From positions 62,001-126,000 of the forward strand of contig JALHRS010000005.1 in the NCBI GenBank assembly GCA_022841325.1: a stretch of DNA of 64,000 nucleotides. Reading direction: 5' to 3'. This document shows, piece by piece, positions 37,130 to 45,791 of the stretch. The position numbers were made by a program, and so were the translations under genes. The DNA comes from Lysobacterales bacterium (GTDB lineage Bacteria > Pseudomonadota > Gammaproteobacteria > Xanthomonadales > SZUA-5). Numbering within the stretch: the first letter of the stretch is position 1; each line of letters opens with the position of its first letter. The notes below the pieces were generated by a model. It made no database searches and had not been told where the DNA came from. It saw only the letters and a program-made list of their open reading frames with translations.

Positions 37130-38722
37130 ATGCGTCACCGACTCGCCATCGCCATGCTCGTGCTGTTTTGCGCTTGCACCGTGGCACTGGAAGCGGCCGA
37201 ACCGGTTCAGGTGCCCGAAGCCGCTACCGGGCAACTCGACCCCCAGGTCAAGGCCGTGCTGGATGCTGCCCGCGAGCGCTTTCAGACCACGCAAGCCAGC
37301 TCACCCGATCAAACGACGCTGGCGCAGGCCTACGCCGACTGGGCGGATGTCCTGCATGCCCACGAACAGATCGGCGCCGCCCGCGTGGCCTACCAGAACG
37401 CACTGCAGCTGCAGCCAGACCAGTTCGAATGGTGCTATGCCCTGGCACTGCTGGAATTGGGCGCCGGTGCCGGTGAGGCTGCCCTGGCGCAGCTGAATGC
37501 GGCGCTGTCGCTCAACCCCGAATACTCCGCGGCCTGGATCCGTCGCGGCGATCTGCATCTCAATCGTGGTGAACTGGATTCGGCCCGTGATGACTATCAA
37601 CAGGCACTGAAACGGGTACCCGACAGCGCCGCCGCGCATGCTGGCCTGGGTCAGCTGGCCAGCCAGGCGGGTGATGCCGCCGAGGCTGCCCGCCGATTCG
37701 AGTCGGCACTGGCCACCCAGCCGCAGGCCACCCGATTACGCAGCGCGCTCGCCCTCGCCTATCGTTCGCTGGGCCAGATCGAGCAGGCCCGAACCCAGCT
37801 GGCGGCACGCGGCGACCAGCCGGTGCGCATCGCTGACCCCATCTTCGAGCGGATCGCAGCGCTGGCCCGCAACGCCGTCGCCTTTTACGAACAGGCCCGG
37901 GCCATGGCCAATGCCGGACGCGGCAACGAAGCCCTGGCGCTGCTGGCGAGGGCCGTGGAACTGGCGCCTGAGGACAGCAGCTATCTGCGTGCCTATGGCG
38001 AGCAGCTGATCGAACTCGGGCGCGGCGCCGAGGCACGCACGGCCCTGCAGAAGGCCTGGAACATTGCCCCGGACAACGCCACCGTTGCCCAGTTGCTGGC
38101 CCGTCTGGATCTGGCTGACGGGCAGCCCTCGGCCGCCGCCGAGCGCTACCAGAGTGCCCTCGAACTTGATCCCGCACGCGACGATATCCGGGTCGAACTG
38201 GCACATCTGGCGATGCGCATGCAGCAATATGGGTTGGCGGCAGAGCACTTTGGCACCCTCAGTACCCGCACTGACCCCAAAGCCCGCAGCTACGCGCTGT
38301 ATTGGCTGGGACTGGCCAATGCGCAATTAGCGCGATGTGCGGCAGCCAATCGGCCCCTGTCCGACGTGCTGGAACTGTCCAAGGGCCGTGACGGCTGGGC
38401 CATGCTGGCTTTGGCGCGCGTGCGTGCCATCTGCCCCGACACCGGCGCTGAGGCCTTGCAGCAGGCGACTGGCTGGGCTGAATTGTTGCATCGCCAGCAC
38501 GCCGGCCCGGAGACGGCCGAGACATTGGCCATGATCCGCGCCGCCCAGGGCCGTTTCGCCGAAGCGCAGCAACTGCAGACCGAGGCCATCGCCCATGCGC
38601 GCGCCGCCAGTTACTCGGCCGAACTGATCGAATGGATGCAGGCGGCGCTCACCCGCTTCAGCCAATCCAGACGCGCCGAGCAGGCCTTTGCCCCGGACAG
38701 CCCGCTGCTGCGCGAGTCCTAG
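37130..38722 (+). CDS. Exported TPR-repeat protein
   Basis: A 530-residue protein starting MRHRLAIAMLVLFCACTVAL, a signal peptide with a possible cleavage near ALEAAEP; 'LFCAC' could also be a poor lipobox. Almost all the rest is TPR repeats, for example 'AQAYADWADVLHAHEQIGAA', 'NPEYSAAWIRRGDLHLNRGE' and 'DNATVAQLLARLDLADG'. TPR arrays bind protein partners. It closes the run of FG-GAP, TPR and cytochrome genes and is likely to be part of the same periplasmic assembly (inferred). Its TAG stop lies in a degenerate GTAGCCCGA repeat head. Confidence 0.85.
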   Translation: MRHRLAIAMLVLFCACTVALEAAEPVQVPEAATGQLDPQVKAVLDAARERFQTTQASSPDQTTLAQAYADWADVLHAHEQIGAARVAYQNALQLQPDQFEWCYALALLELGAGAGEAALAQLNAALSLNPEYSAAWIRRGDLHLNRGELDSARDDYQQALKRVPDSAAAHAGLGQLASQAGDAAEAARRFESALATQPQATRLRSALALAYRSLGQIEQARTQLAARGDQPVRIADPIFERIAALARNAVAFYEQARAMANAGRGNEALALLARAVELAPEDSSYLRAYGEQLIELGRGAEARTALQKAWNIAPDNATVAQLLARLDLADGQPSAAAERYQSALELDPARDDIRVELAHLAMRMQQYGLAAEHFGTLSTRTDPKARSYALYWLGLANAQLARCAAANRPLSDVLELSKGRDGWAMLALARVRAICPDTGAEALQQATGWAELLHRQHAGPETAETLAMIRAAQGRFAEAQQLQTEAIAHARAASYSAELIEWMQAALTRFSQSRRAEQAFAPDSPLLRES

Positions 38723-38880
38723 CCCGAAAGCCCCGCTGAGCGGCTGCGCCGCACAACGGGCAACGAAGGGCTGGTTCCCGGTTGCCGGTTGTTGGGAAGA
38801 GCCGCAGCCGTTGTAGCCCGAACTGCGCGCAGCGCTGTCCGGGCGGTGACGCGAAAGCCCCCGGTGAGCGGCTGCGCTGC
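38720..38880. repeat. Family B GTAG-type repeats between convergent genes
   Basis: A degenerate unit beginning TAGCCCGAAAGCCCCGC overlaps the TPR gene stop. A second unit, GTAGCCCGAACTGCGCGCAG, starts at 38813 and pairs with a partner around GGTGAGCGGCTGCGC. The pair separates two convergent genes and may act as a bidirectional terminator. Confidence 0.78.
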
Positions 38881-38881
38881 A

Positions 38882-41086
38882 TCAACGGAAGGGCTCGGCC
38901 CGTGCCAGCAATTCCTCCAGTCCGGGCTCGTTGGGATCACGCGGCTTGCCGGGATGGATGATCGCCACCTGGCAGCTTTCGGCCGCTTCGACCAGTTGCC
39001 GGTAGCTGCCGGCGCTCAGGTCCTTGATGTAGGCCTGCTTGCGCTCGTCGTAGCCGAACATGCGATCGTTGATCAGCTGACACTCGTTGCAACTGGGACA
39101 GCGCGCGGTTTCGATCCAGGTGTCGTCGCGCGTGTGTGCAGGCGCCGCGGCAGGCGCATCCCCGGGAGCCTCGACGGCTACAACCGCTGGCGCCGGTGCG
39201 GCCGCCTGGCTGGCCGCCCAGGCCGCTCTTTCCTTCGCCAGCAGACGCTCGGCGTAGGCATCGTGGACACCGCCGTGTTCCTGCAGCCGCTGCCACAGCA
39301 GCAGACAACGGCGGGCAGCCTGCATCACCTTGGCGTCGACGATCAAGCGATGCAGCCGATCTTCCTCATCGACCGCCAGCACATAGGGCACCCGCTCGGC
39401 AGCGGCGGCTTCGTCGAGCGCCAGCCACTCGGCAGCCGGCATCATCGAGTGCTTCCACGCCGATGGCGGCACGCGCGCGAAATGTCCGCCCTGACCGCGA
39501 TCGCACAGCACAAAATCGGCAAAGCTGAAGGCGTAGGGCTGCTGCGCGCGCTGCCATTCGCCATCACAGAATTCGAGCGACTCCACTGGCCAGTTGTCTT
39601 CCTGCTGCGGGTTGTTCTCCAGCGAAAAGCGCGTGGCCCAGTTGCTGCCGGCAGCCGCATCGTAGCTGAAGGCGGGAAAGGCCCGCGACTGCATGGCGGC
39701 CGCTGCGCTCAGATACGAGGGCAGCGCGGCTGCGGGGTCGTCCTTGCAGGCATATACGCTGAACAGCGCTGGCCCGGCACAGCCCAGGCCATGTTCGATG
39801 CGCGCCCGCATGGCGTAGAGATTGGAACTGCTCGACTGCAATACGAACATCCCACCCAGGCCCATGGCCGCTGTTGCCAGCCGTGCGCTGCGTACGCCGA
39901 AGGCGAAGTGGCCGCCGCCGATGGCAGTGCCTTCGAGCAGCGATGAGGTCTGCACCAGCACCTTGATCGGCAGGCCATTCGAGAGCAGATCGAGCAATCC
40001 CGCATTTTCCGGCGCATCGTTCCGGTCCGGCGGAATGCAGACCAGATATTCGGGGAAGCGAGCCAGATCGGCGGCCGTCAGGGATTCGACATCAAAGGAC
40101 TCGAACACCGGATCGTGCTCGGCCTCGACATAACGACCTGCCGCTTCCAGTTCGGCGACGGACAGCGCCTTGACCAGCAGGGCGGCATCGGCGGCGCGCT
40201 GGCCATAGGCTTGTGCGGCCTCCGCGCAGTTGTCGTAGACATAGTTGAAATAGTCGCCGGATGCTTCACCGTCCGGCGCGAAGAAGCGCTGCGAGCGCAG
40301 CACCGCCAGGGTCTGTTGCAGGCGTTGTCGCCGCGATGGCGGCAAGTCCTGTTGCGGCACGCCCTTGCCGACGATGCGCGAGAGCACATCAAAATCGAAG
40401 GCATCCCGGTGGGAACCGCCGAGCGCGGCCTTGAGGCTGTCCGGCCGGGTGCCCGCTTCGGAATGGATATGCGCGGCACGCAGGATATCGCTGAGTTTCA
40501 GCATCAGGCCGCTCAGTTCGGCATGGAACTGCCGCGCCTTGGCCCGTTGCGCTGCCCGCCAGACATGCGCCAGCAGCCGCGCCGGCATCGTCTGGGTGCA
40601 CGCCAGCACCTCGCCATCGCCGTGCAGTGCCGAAGCCGCGTGCAGCAGCACCTGCTCCAGGGTCTCGCCCTCGCGCTCGCCCAGGCGAGCGGCAGCGGCT
40701 TCCCATAGTCCCGACAGGCGCCCCGCTGCTCCGCCAGCAAGGGCACGACGAATCTCGGTCTCCAGTTGCAGCGCGTGCCGGCGCAGGCGTTCCCCTTCGA
40801 TGCCTCGCGGCGCTACTTCCCGCAACATGGCGTCGACCAGCGCCGACAGCGAGCGCACGCTGTCGGGGCCATCGATGCCATCCAGCAGCACCAGCGGAAA
40901 ATCATGGCGCAGGGCAGCCAGATCCCGATAGGGCGCCAGCAGGGCCGGAAGCAGCTGCAGGCCCTCGATCGCCTGCAGGTCTTCGCCTTGGTGCTTGCCA
41001 CTCAGATGGAAGATCTGCAGCGCCGGCTGCCGGGTCTTCATGTCCATTGCAGGTTCTCGTCCAGATGGGGTGGCGTTGACAGGCAT
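38882..41086 (-). CDS. Degenerate PFOR-like TPP-domain protein with C-terminal ferredoxin domain
   Basis: A 734-residue last gene of the Nfn/Kor operon. Its middle (about 340-560) resembles the C-terminal thiamine-binding domain of pyruvate:ferredoxin oxidoreductase: GLPIKVLVQTSSLLEG, 'MGLGGMFVLQSSSSNLYAM', 'GCAGPALFSVYACKDD'. The usual GDGW...N metal/TPP loop is not seen. The C-terminus is a mono-cluster ferredoxin-like domain, ARCPSCNECQLINDRMFGYD with the fourth Cys in ESCQVAIIHPGKP. The N-terminal ~330 residues are unrecognised helical sequence. It may be an electron-transfer or regulatory partner of KorAB. ATG 41047 is an alternative start with a better ribosome site. Confidence 0.75.
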   Translation of the reverse strand: MPVNATPSGREPAMDMKTRQPALQIFHLSGKHQGEDLQAIEGLQLLPALLAPYRDLAALRHDFPLVLLDGIDGPDSVRSLSALVDAMLREVAPRGIEGERLRRHALQLETEIRRALAGGAAGRLSGLWEAAAARLGEREGETLEQVLLHAASALHGDGEVLACTQTMPARLLAHVWRAAQRAKARQFHAELSGLMLKLSDILRAAHIHSEAGTRPDSLKAALGGSHRDAFDFDVLSRIVGKGVPQQDLPPSRRQRLQQTLAVLRSQRFFAPDGEASGDYFNYVYDNCAEAAQAYGQRAADAALLVKALSVAELEAAGRYVEAEHDPVFESFDVESLTAADLARFPEYLVCIPPDRNDAPENAGLLDLLSNGLPIKVLVQTSSLLEGTAIGGGHFAFGVRSARLATAAMGLGGMFVLQSSSSNLYAMRARIEHGLGCAGPALFSVYACKDDPAAALPSYLSAAAAMQSRAFPAFSYDAAAGSNWATRFSLENNPQQEDNWPVESLEFCDGEWQRAQQPYAFSFADFVLCDRGQGGHFARVPPSAWKHSMMPAAEWLALDEAAAAERVPYVLAVDEEDRLHRLIVDAKVMQAARRCLLLWQRLQEHGGVHDAYAERLLAKERAAWAASQAAAPAPAVVAVEAPGDAPAAAPAHTRDDTWIETARCPSCNECQLINDRMFGYDERKQAYIKDLSAGSYRQLVEAAESCQVAIIHPGKPRDPNEPGLEELLARAEPFR

Positions 41087-41091
41087 GAGAC

Positions 41092-42081
41092 TCAGGCGCT
41101 GATCTGCTCGGAGGGCTCTTCATCCGGCCACACGGTGTACTTGTCGAACTCCAGTTCCAGTCCGGCACGAACATGCTCCGGTGAGCGCAGCCGGCCCGGA
41201 TGGCGCAGATCCTCGTAACAGGGCGCATCCGGATTGCGGTAGAGGATGCCGACCGGAATCGGATCCTCCTGCGAGGCGACCTCGCGGGCGCGATCAAGGT
41301 TGATCGGATCGTGTGCCAGCTGGTTGCGATAGGCCGCCGACAGCGCCGGACTCAGCTGCAGCCCGTTGGCATGGGTCAGCAACTGGGTGCGCTGGGGATC
41401 ATGCAGCCAGGGATCGAAGGCCTTGGGCATGAACTCCGGGCAGCGCTGAAGGATGCGCACGAAGGAAAATCCGCGATGCAGATAGGCTGCACGCAGGATG
41501 TCGTAGAGCACTTCAGGCACCCAGTCGACCGCCTGGGCCACGAAGGACGCACCCTGCACGCCTAGCGAAACCGTCAGCGGATTCATTGGCTCCAGCGCCG
41601 CACCGTAGGGCGTGGTGTTGCTCTTCAGGCCGCGCGGAGACGTTGGTGAGGCCTGTTTCTTGGTCAGGCCGTAGACGTGGTTGTCGTGCAGCACCACGGT
41701 GATGTCCATGTTGTAGCGCAGCGCGTGGATCCAGTGCCCGGCGCCGATGCTGCAGCAATCGCCATCGCCGGTGCTGACGAAGACCTTCAGATCCGGGCGC
41801 GCCATCTTGATGCCCTCGGCCACCGGAAAGGCGCGGCCGTGCAGGCTGTGAAAGCCATAGGTCTTCATGTAGTGCGGCAAGCGACTGGAGCAGCCGATGC
41901 CGGACACGAACACGGTGTTCTCCGGCGCCAGCTCCTCGACGCTGCACAGACGCTGCATGGCGGCCAGGATGGCGTTGTCGCCGCAGCCATTGCACCAGCG
42001 CGGCACACCGCCCTGGAAGTCCTCCAGCGCATGGTGTTCCTGATGCAGCTTGATCACGCATTGATTCAGCGAGCGGCTCAT
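41092..42081 (-). CDS. korB: 2-oxoacid:ferredoxin oxidoreductase beta subunit
   Basis: The 329-residue TPP-binding subunit. RWCNGCGDNAILAAMQR gives the beta-subunit opening, with a Cys pair that could help hold an Fe-S cluster. The TPP/Mg motif is GDGDCCSIGAGHWIHALRYN and VVLHDNHVYGLTKKQ. The segment 'QASPTSPRG' is typical of KorB-type enzymes acting on 2-oxoglutarate or 2-oxoisovalerate. With KorA it oxidises a 2-oxoacid to an acyl-CoA while reducing ferredoxin, or the reverse. Its start overlaps the korA stop (ATGA). The exact substrate is not decided by sequence reading. Confidence 0.94.
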   Translation of the reverse strand: MSRSLNQCVIKLHQEHHALEDFQGGVPRWCNGCGDNAILAAMQRLCSVEELAPENTVFVSGIGCSSRLPHYMKTYGFHSLHGRAFPVAEGIKMARPDLKVFVSTGDGDCCSIGAGHWIHALRYNMDITVVLHDNHVYGLTKKQASPTSPRGLKSNTTPYGAALEPMNPLTVSLGVQGASFVAQAVDWVPEVLYDILRAAYLHRGFSFVRILQRCPEFMPKAFDPWLHDPQRTQLLTHANGLQLSPALSAAYRNQLAHDPINLDRAREVASQEDPIPVGILYRNPDAPCYEDLRHPGRLRSPEHVRAGLELEFDKYTVWPDEEPSEQISA

Positions 42082-43985
42082 GAGCTCTGTCCCCTGCGTT
42101 GCAGTTGGGCCCGCGCAGCCTTGACGATGTCACCGGGTTTGATCGGTTGGCCGCGAGCCTGACTCCAGCAATCGATATCCTTGAGGAAGCGCGAGCGCAG
42201 CATCATCGCCAGCGCCGAATAGCGGCGGTTGTCCTCGTCGATCAGCTCATCCTCGATCTTGTCGGACCAGTTGCCCTCGATGGTCATGGCCAGCGGGAAA
42301 CGCTCGAGGATCTCGCGGATGCCCGAGGGCATGGGCTGCAGGAAGCGCAGATGCATGGATGACACCGCCAGACCCTCGCTGCGTAGTCGGGTCACAGCCT
42401 CCTCGATGGCGCCCATGGTACTGCCCCAGCCGATCAGCAACAGCGCGCCTTCGTCGCCACCGAACACCGGCGGCGCCTTCAGGGTCTTCTGCAAGGCCGC
42501 GAGCTTGAGGCTGCGCGCGCGCAGGCCCTCTTCGTTGATGGCCGGATCGTAGGCCACCTTGCTGGCGCGATCGTGCGCCAGTCCGGTGACGGTGTGCATG
42601 CCGCCGGGTCGACCCGGCTGCAGGCGTCGGGACAGGCCAGTGACGCGATCCCAGTCATAAGCCCTGGCGCCCGGCGGGACTGGCGTCAGGTCTACCGGAG
42701 GCGCCAGCCAGTCCTCGCTGAACTGCGGGCGCGGAAAGGGTTGCTGGGCGGTCGACAGACTGGCGTCGGAAAGGATCACCACGACCATGCCGAAGGTCTC
42801 GGCGATCTTGCGGGCGGTGATCACCGAGTAGAAGCAGTCCTCGATGCTGCAGGGCGCCATCACCACCTTGGGAGCGTCGCCATGACTGCCGAAGATCGCG
42901 GCCAGCGCGTCGCCCTGCTCCACCTTGGTCGGCTGTCCGGTACTCGGTCCGCCGCGCTGCACGTTGACCACCACCAGCGGAATCTCGGCCATGACCGCCA
43001 GTCCCAGCACTTCCTGCTTGAGCGAGTAGCCCGGGCCGGAGGTGATGGTGACCGCGCACTTGCCGGCATAGGAAGCACCGACGGCGAAAGCACAGGCGGC
43101 GATTTCATCCTCGGCCTGATGCACCAGGCCGCCCACCTTCTCGAAGGCCTCGCTCAGATAGTGCGAGGCGGAGGTGGCTGGCGTGATCGGGTACATCGCG
43201 CAGATGTCCATCCCCGAGGCCATCACGCCGAGCGCGATCGCGGTATTGCCGTTGACCACGATCTGCGGCTCGCTGGCGCGCTGCGCCGGTATGCAGTACT
43301 TGAAGGCCAGGTGCTCCTCGGCCCAGCTCATGCCGGCCTTGAACAGGGCGATGTTGTCGGCAATGACCTTGGCGTCCTTCTTGCCGAAGATGCGCCTGAT
43401 CTGTTCGCGCGCCAGCGCCGCATCCAGTCCGTAGACATTGCAGAGGATGCCAAGCACGAACATGTTCTTGCCCTTGCGCGGATCGTTGACCCATTCGCGG
43501 CAGCGTTCTTCCAGCGGAATCTCGTGGACCTCAAATCCATCCTTGCGCAGCGCCTCGACCGCGGCACGATAGGAGGCCACCACGGCCGGATCGCGATGCT
43601 CCGCCCATATGTTCTCCAGCAGGATCTTCGCGCCGGGCTTGAGTTCACCGGCGTTGACCCGGCCCAGCAGCACCTGCTCATTGAAGGCCACCACCAGTTC
43701 GGTCTGGTCACCACCATTGCTGATGTGCCCGGACCCGATGCGAATGCGGATGCCGCTGGCGCCGGCGACGCTGCGTGCGGGCGGCTGAATCTCGGCAGGA
43801 ATGATCTCGGTGGTCCAGATGCCGTTGCCCATGCGAGCGGCAATGGCGCCCAGCGACTGCCCGCAGCGCTGCGCGCCCTCACCGGAATCACTGATGACCT
43901 CGATGATGGCCTCGGAAACCGGCGTGGCCGGCCGCGGTGCCCGCAGCTGGGCCGGGGGTGCTACCAACAAGGCGCTGTCGTTCAT
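42078..43985 (-). CDS. korA: 2-oxoacid:ferredoxin oxidoreductase, fused gamma-alpha subunit
   Basis: A 635-residue fusion. Residues ~25-205 are the gamma domain (IEVISDSGEGAQRCGQSLG, 'GSGHISNGGDQTELVVAFNE'), which binds CoA. Residues ~225-610 are the alpha domain, with NGNTAIALGVMASGMD, MYPITPATSASHYLSE, QAEDEIAACAFAVGASYAGK and TSGPGYSLKQEVLGLAVMAE. The gamma-alpha order is that of KorA of the two-subunit enzymes. It is followed by korB and preceded, after a 277-bp repeat-containing gap, by two Nfn/Sud-like flavoprotein genes on the same strand. Confidence 0.95.
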   Translation of the reverse strand: MNDSALLVAPPAQLRAPRPATPVSEAIIEVISDSGEGAQRCGQSLGAIAARMGNGIWTTEIIPAEIQPPARSVAGASGIRIRIGSGHISNGGDQTELVVAFNEQVLLGRVNAGELKPGAKILLENIWAEHRDPAVVASYRAAVEALRKDGFEVHEIPLEERCREWVNDPRKGKNMFVLGILCNVYGLDAALAREQIRRIFGKKDAKVIADNIALFKAGMSWAEEHLAFKYCIPAQRASEPQIVVNGNTAIALGVMASGMDICAMYPITPATSASHYLSEAFEKVGGLVHQAEDEIAACAFAVGASYAGKCAVTITSGPGYSLKQEVLGLAVMAEIPLVVVNVQRGGPSTGQPTKVEQGDALAAIFGSHGDAPKVVMAPCSIEDCFYSVITARKIAETFGMVVVILSDASLSTAQQPFPRPQFSEDWLAPPVDLTPVPPGARAYDWDRVTGLSRRLQPGRPGGMHTVTGLAHDRASKVAYDPAINEEGLRARSLKLAALQKTLKAPPVFGGDEGALLLIGWGSTMGAIEEAVTRLRSEGLAVSSMHLRFLQPMPSGIREILERFPLAMTIEGNWSDKIEDELIDEDNRRYSALAMMLRSRFLKDIDCWSQARGQPIKPGDIVKAARAQLQRRGQSS

Positions 43986-44035
43986 GGCATGCCTGCAAGG
44001 GGCTCGATGGGAGGGAAGAACATCGGTACGGGACC

Positions 44036-44163
44036 GAAAAGCAGGGACGCGAAGGTCACGAAGGGAAAGCAGAAAGGTCGCGAAGAAGAGCAGGTCAAAT
44101 CATCAAGGCATTCTTTGCGTTCTCTCTGCATTTCCTTTGCGTCCTTCGCGTCCCGCTTCTGGT
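44036..44163. repeat. Imperfect inverted repeat with GACGCGAAGG words
   Basis: The left arm (44036-44087) contains GGGACGCGAAGGTCACGAAG and AAAGGTCGCGAAGAA. The right arm (44111-44163) is its imperfect complement, TTCTTTGCGTTCTCTCTGC to CCTTTGCGTCCTTCGCGTCC. No coding capacity. It fills much of the gap between the flavoprotein genes and korA and resembles the 12187-12300 element. Confidence 0.65.
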
Positions 44164-44262
44164 CAGGTTCCTGGCACTGACCGAACACAGTGAACAGCGG
44201 AACACTCACGGCCCGGTGTCCATGCCTGGAGTTCCGTTCGGGACTGATCTGCAGAGAGACCC

Positions 44263-45765
44263 TCATACGCCCACGATCTGCAGACGCGCGTAGTTGCGCT
44301 GGCGGCGGTCGATGCCGAACAGCCGATCAGCGGGCTCATCCTGATAGACCAGATCGCTGTCGCGCAGGCCCAGCCAGGCTTTCATGCCGCGTGCCGCCTT
44401 GCGGCCGGCGCCCATGGCCTGGATCACCGTGGCCGCACCGGTGACGATATCGCCGCCGGCGTACACGCCGGCGATCGACGTGGCCAGATGCTCGTCGGTG
44501 GCGATGTAGCCGCGCGAGTTCAGCGCCAGCTTCGAGGTTTGTCCCAGAATCGGATTGGCATTGGTGCCGATCGCGTAGATCACCATATCGGTTTCGATCT
44601 CGAAGGCGCTGCCCGGCACCGGCTCGGGGCGCCGCCGACCGGAAGCATCCGGCTCACCCAGTTGCATGCGCTCGCAGCGCATCGCCCGCACGGCCTTGTG
44701 CTCATCGCCGATCAGTTCCAGCGGCGCCGTCAGCCACTGGAACTCGATGCCTTCCTGCTGCGCGTGGTGGATTTCTTCGGCACGCGCCGGCGCTTCCGCA
44801 GCGCTGCGCCGGTAGATGCAGCTGACTTTCTCGGCGCCCACGCGCAGGGCCACGCGCATGGCATCCATGGCGGTGTTGCCTGCCCCGATCACGGTCACAT
44901 GCTTGCCCGGCTGCAATGGCGTGTCGTAGCGGGGAAACTCGCGCCCATGCATCAGATTGCAGCGGGTCAGCCATTCATTGGCCGAGAGCACCCCGCCCAG
45001 CGACTCGCCGGGTATACCCATGAAACTGGGATAGCCAGCGCCGGTGCCCACGAAAACCGCATGGAAGCCCAACTCGGTGATCAGTTGCTCGATGGTGAAC
45101 AAGCGCCCGACCAGCGTGTTGCACTCAAAGCGAATCCCCAGCCGCGTCAGTTTCTCGATCTCGACATCGACCACGCTGTTGGGCAGGCGAAAGTCGGGAA
45201 TTCCGTACTTGAGCACGCCGCCGGGCTCGTGGAAGGCCTCGTAAACCACTACCTCGCAACCGGCCTTGGCCATGTCGGCCGCGCAGGCCATGCCCGCCGG
45301 TCCGGAGCCGACAATGGCCACCCGAAAACGCTGGGGCTCGATGTAGGGCACATTGGCCCAGCCCTCGGCGATGGCCATGTCACCGACAAAACGCTCCAGC
45401 CGGCCGATGGCCACCGGCTCCAGCGTCTCGCCGACGGTGCACACGCCCTCGCACTGGTTCTCCTGCGGACAGACGCGTCCGCACACCGAGGGCAAGAGAT
45501 TGGTGTCGGTGATGGTGTCGTAGGCCCCATGAAAATTCTTCGCGGCCATCTTGAGTATGAAACCGGGAATGTCGATGCCCACCGGGCAGCCGCGCACGCA
45601 GGGCTGATCGGCACAATCCAGACAGCGCTCGGCCTCGTTCAAGGCATCTTCCAGACGATAGCCACAAGCCACTTCCTCGAAATTGCGCACCCGCTCCTGC
45701 GGCGCCTGTTCCGGCATCGGCGTGCGCGCCTGGGGAATGCTGCGGATCGTCTTCTTCCTGGCCAT
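44263..45765 (-). CDS. GltD-like flavoprotein (NfnB/SudA type)
   Basis: A 500-residue member of the glutamate synthase small-subunit/NfnB/SudA family. The N-terminal Fe-S domain has CLDCADQPCVRGCPVGIDIP and 'VCGRVCPQENQCEGVC'. The FAD site is VAIVGSGPAGMACAADMAK, with GGVLKYGIPDFRLP, the NADPH site VTVIGAGNTAMDAMRVALR, and a C-terminal FAD motif 'GVYAGGDIVTGAATVIQAMG'. ATG 45765 (MARKKTIRS) has AGGAG at 8-nt spacing and is preferred to an upstream TTG. No glutamate synthase large subunit is present. The neighbour is an NfnA/SudB-like gene, so an NAD(P)H-ferredoxin or sulfide-dehydrogenase-type enzyme is likelier than GltD. Confidence 0.88.
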   Translation of the reverse strand: MARKKTIRSIPQARTPMPEQAPQERVRNFEEVACGYRLEDALNEAERCLDCADQPCVRGCPVGIDIPGFILKMAAKNFHGAYDTITDTNLLPSVCGRVCPQENQCEGVCTVGETLEPVAIGRLERFVGDMAIAEGWANVPYIEPQRFRVAIVGSGPAGMACAADMAKAGCEVVVYEAFHEPGGVLKYGIPDFRLPNSVVDVEIEKLTRLGIRFECNTLVGRLFTIEQLITELGFHAVFVGTGAGYPSFMGIPGESLGGVLSANEWLTRCNLMHGREFPRYDTPLQPGKHVTVIGAGNTAMDAMRVALRVGAEKVSCIYRRSAAEAPARAEEIHHAQQEGIEFQWLTAPLELIGDEHKAVRAMRCERMQLGEPDASGRRRPEPVPGSAFEIETDMVIYAIGTNANPILGQTSKLALNSRGYIATDEHLATSIAGVYAGGDIVTGAATVIQAMGAGRKAARGMKAWLGLRDSDLVYQDEPADRLFGIDRRQRNYARLQIVGV

Positions 45766-45791
45766 CGAATTGCTCCTGTGCCCGCTGGGGC

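Noticed and set aside
35136-37187. 683-codon minus-strand open frame antisense to the CRTAC1-like gene
   Set aside because: Repeated DxDxDG loops in the plus frame generate periodic antisense coding-like sequence; it also crosses a repeat element.
44263-45765. Annotation as glutamate synthase small subunit GltD
   Set aside because: No large subunit is near and the partner is an NfnA/SudB-like flavoprotein; the family resemblance is real but the context points to an NAD(P)H-ferredoxin or Sud-type enzyme.
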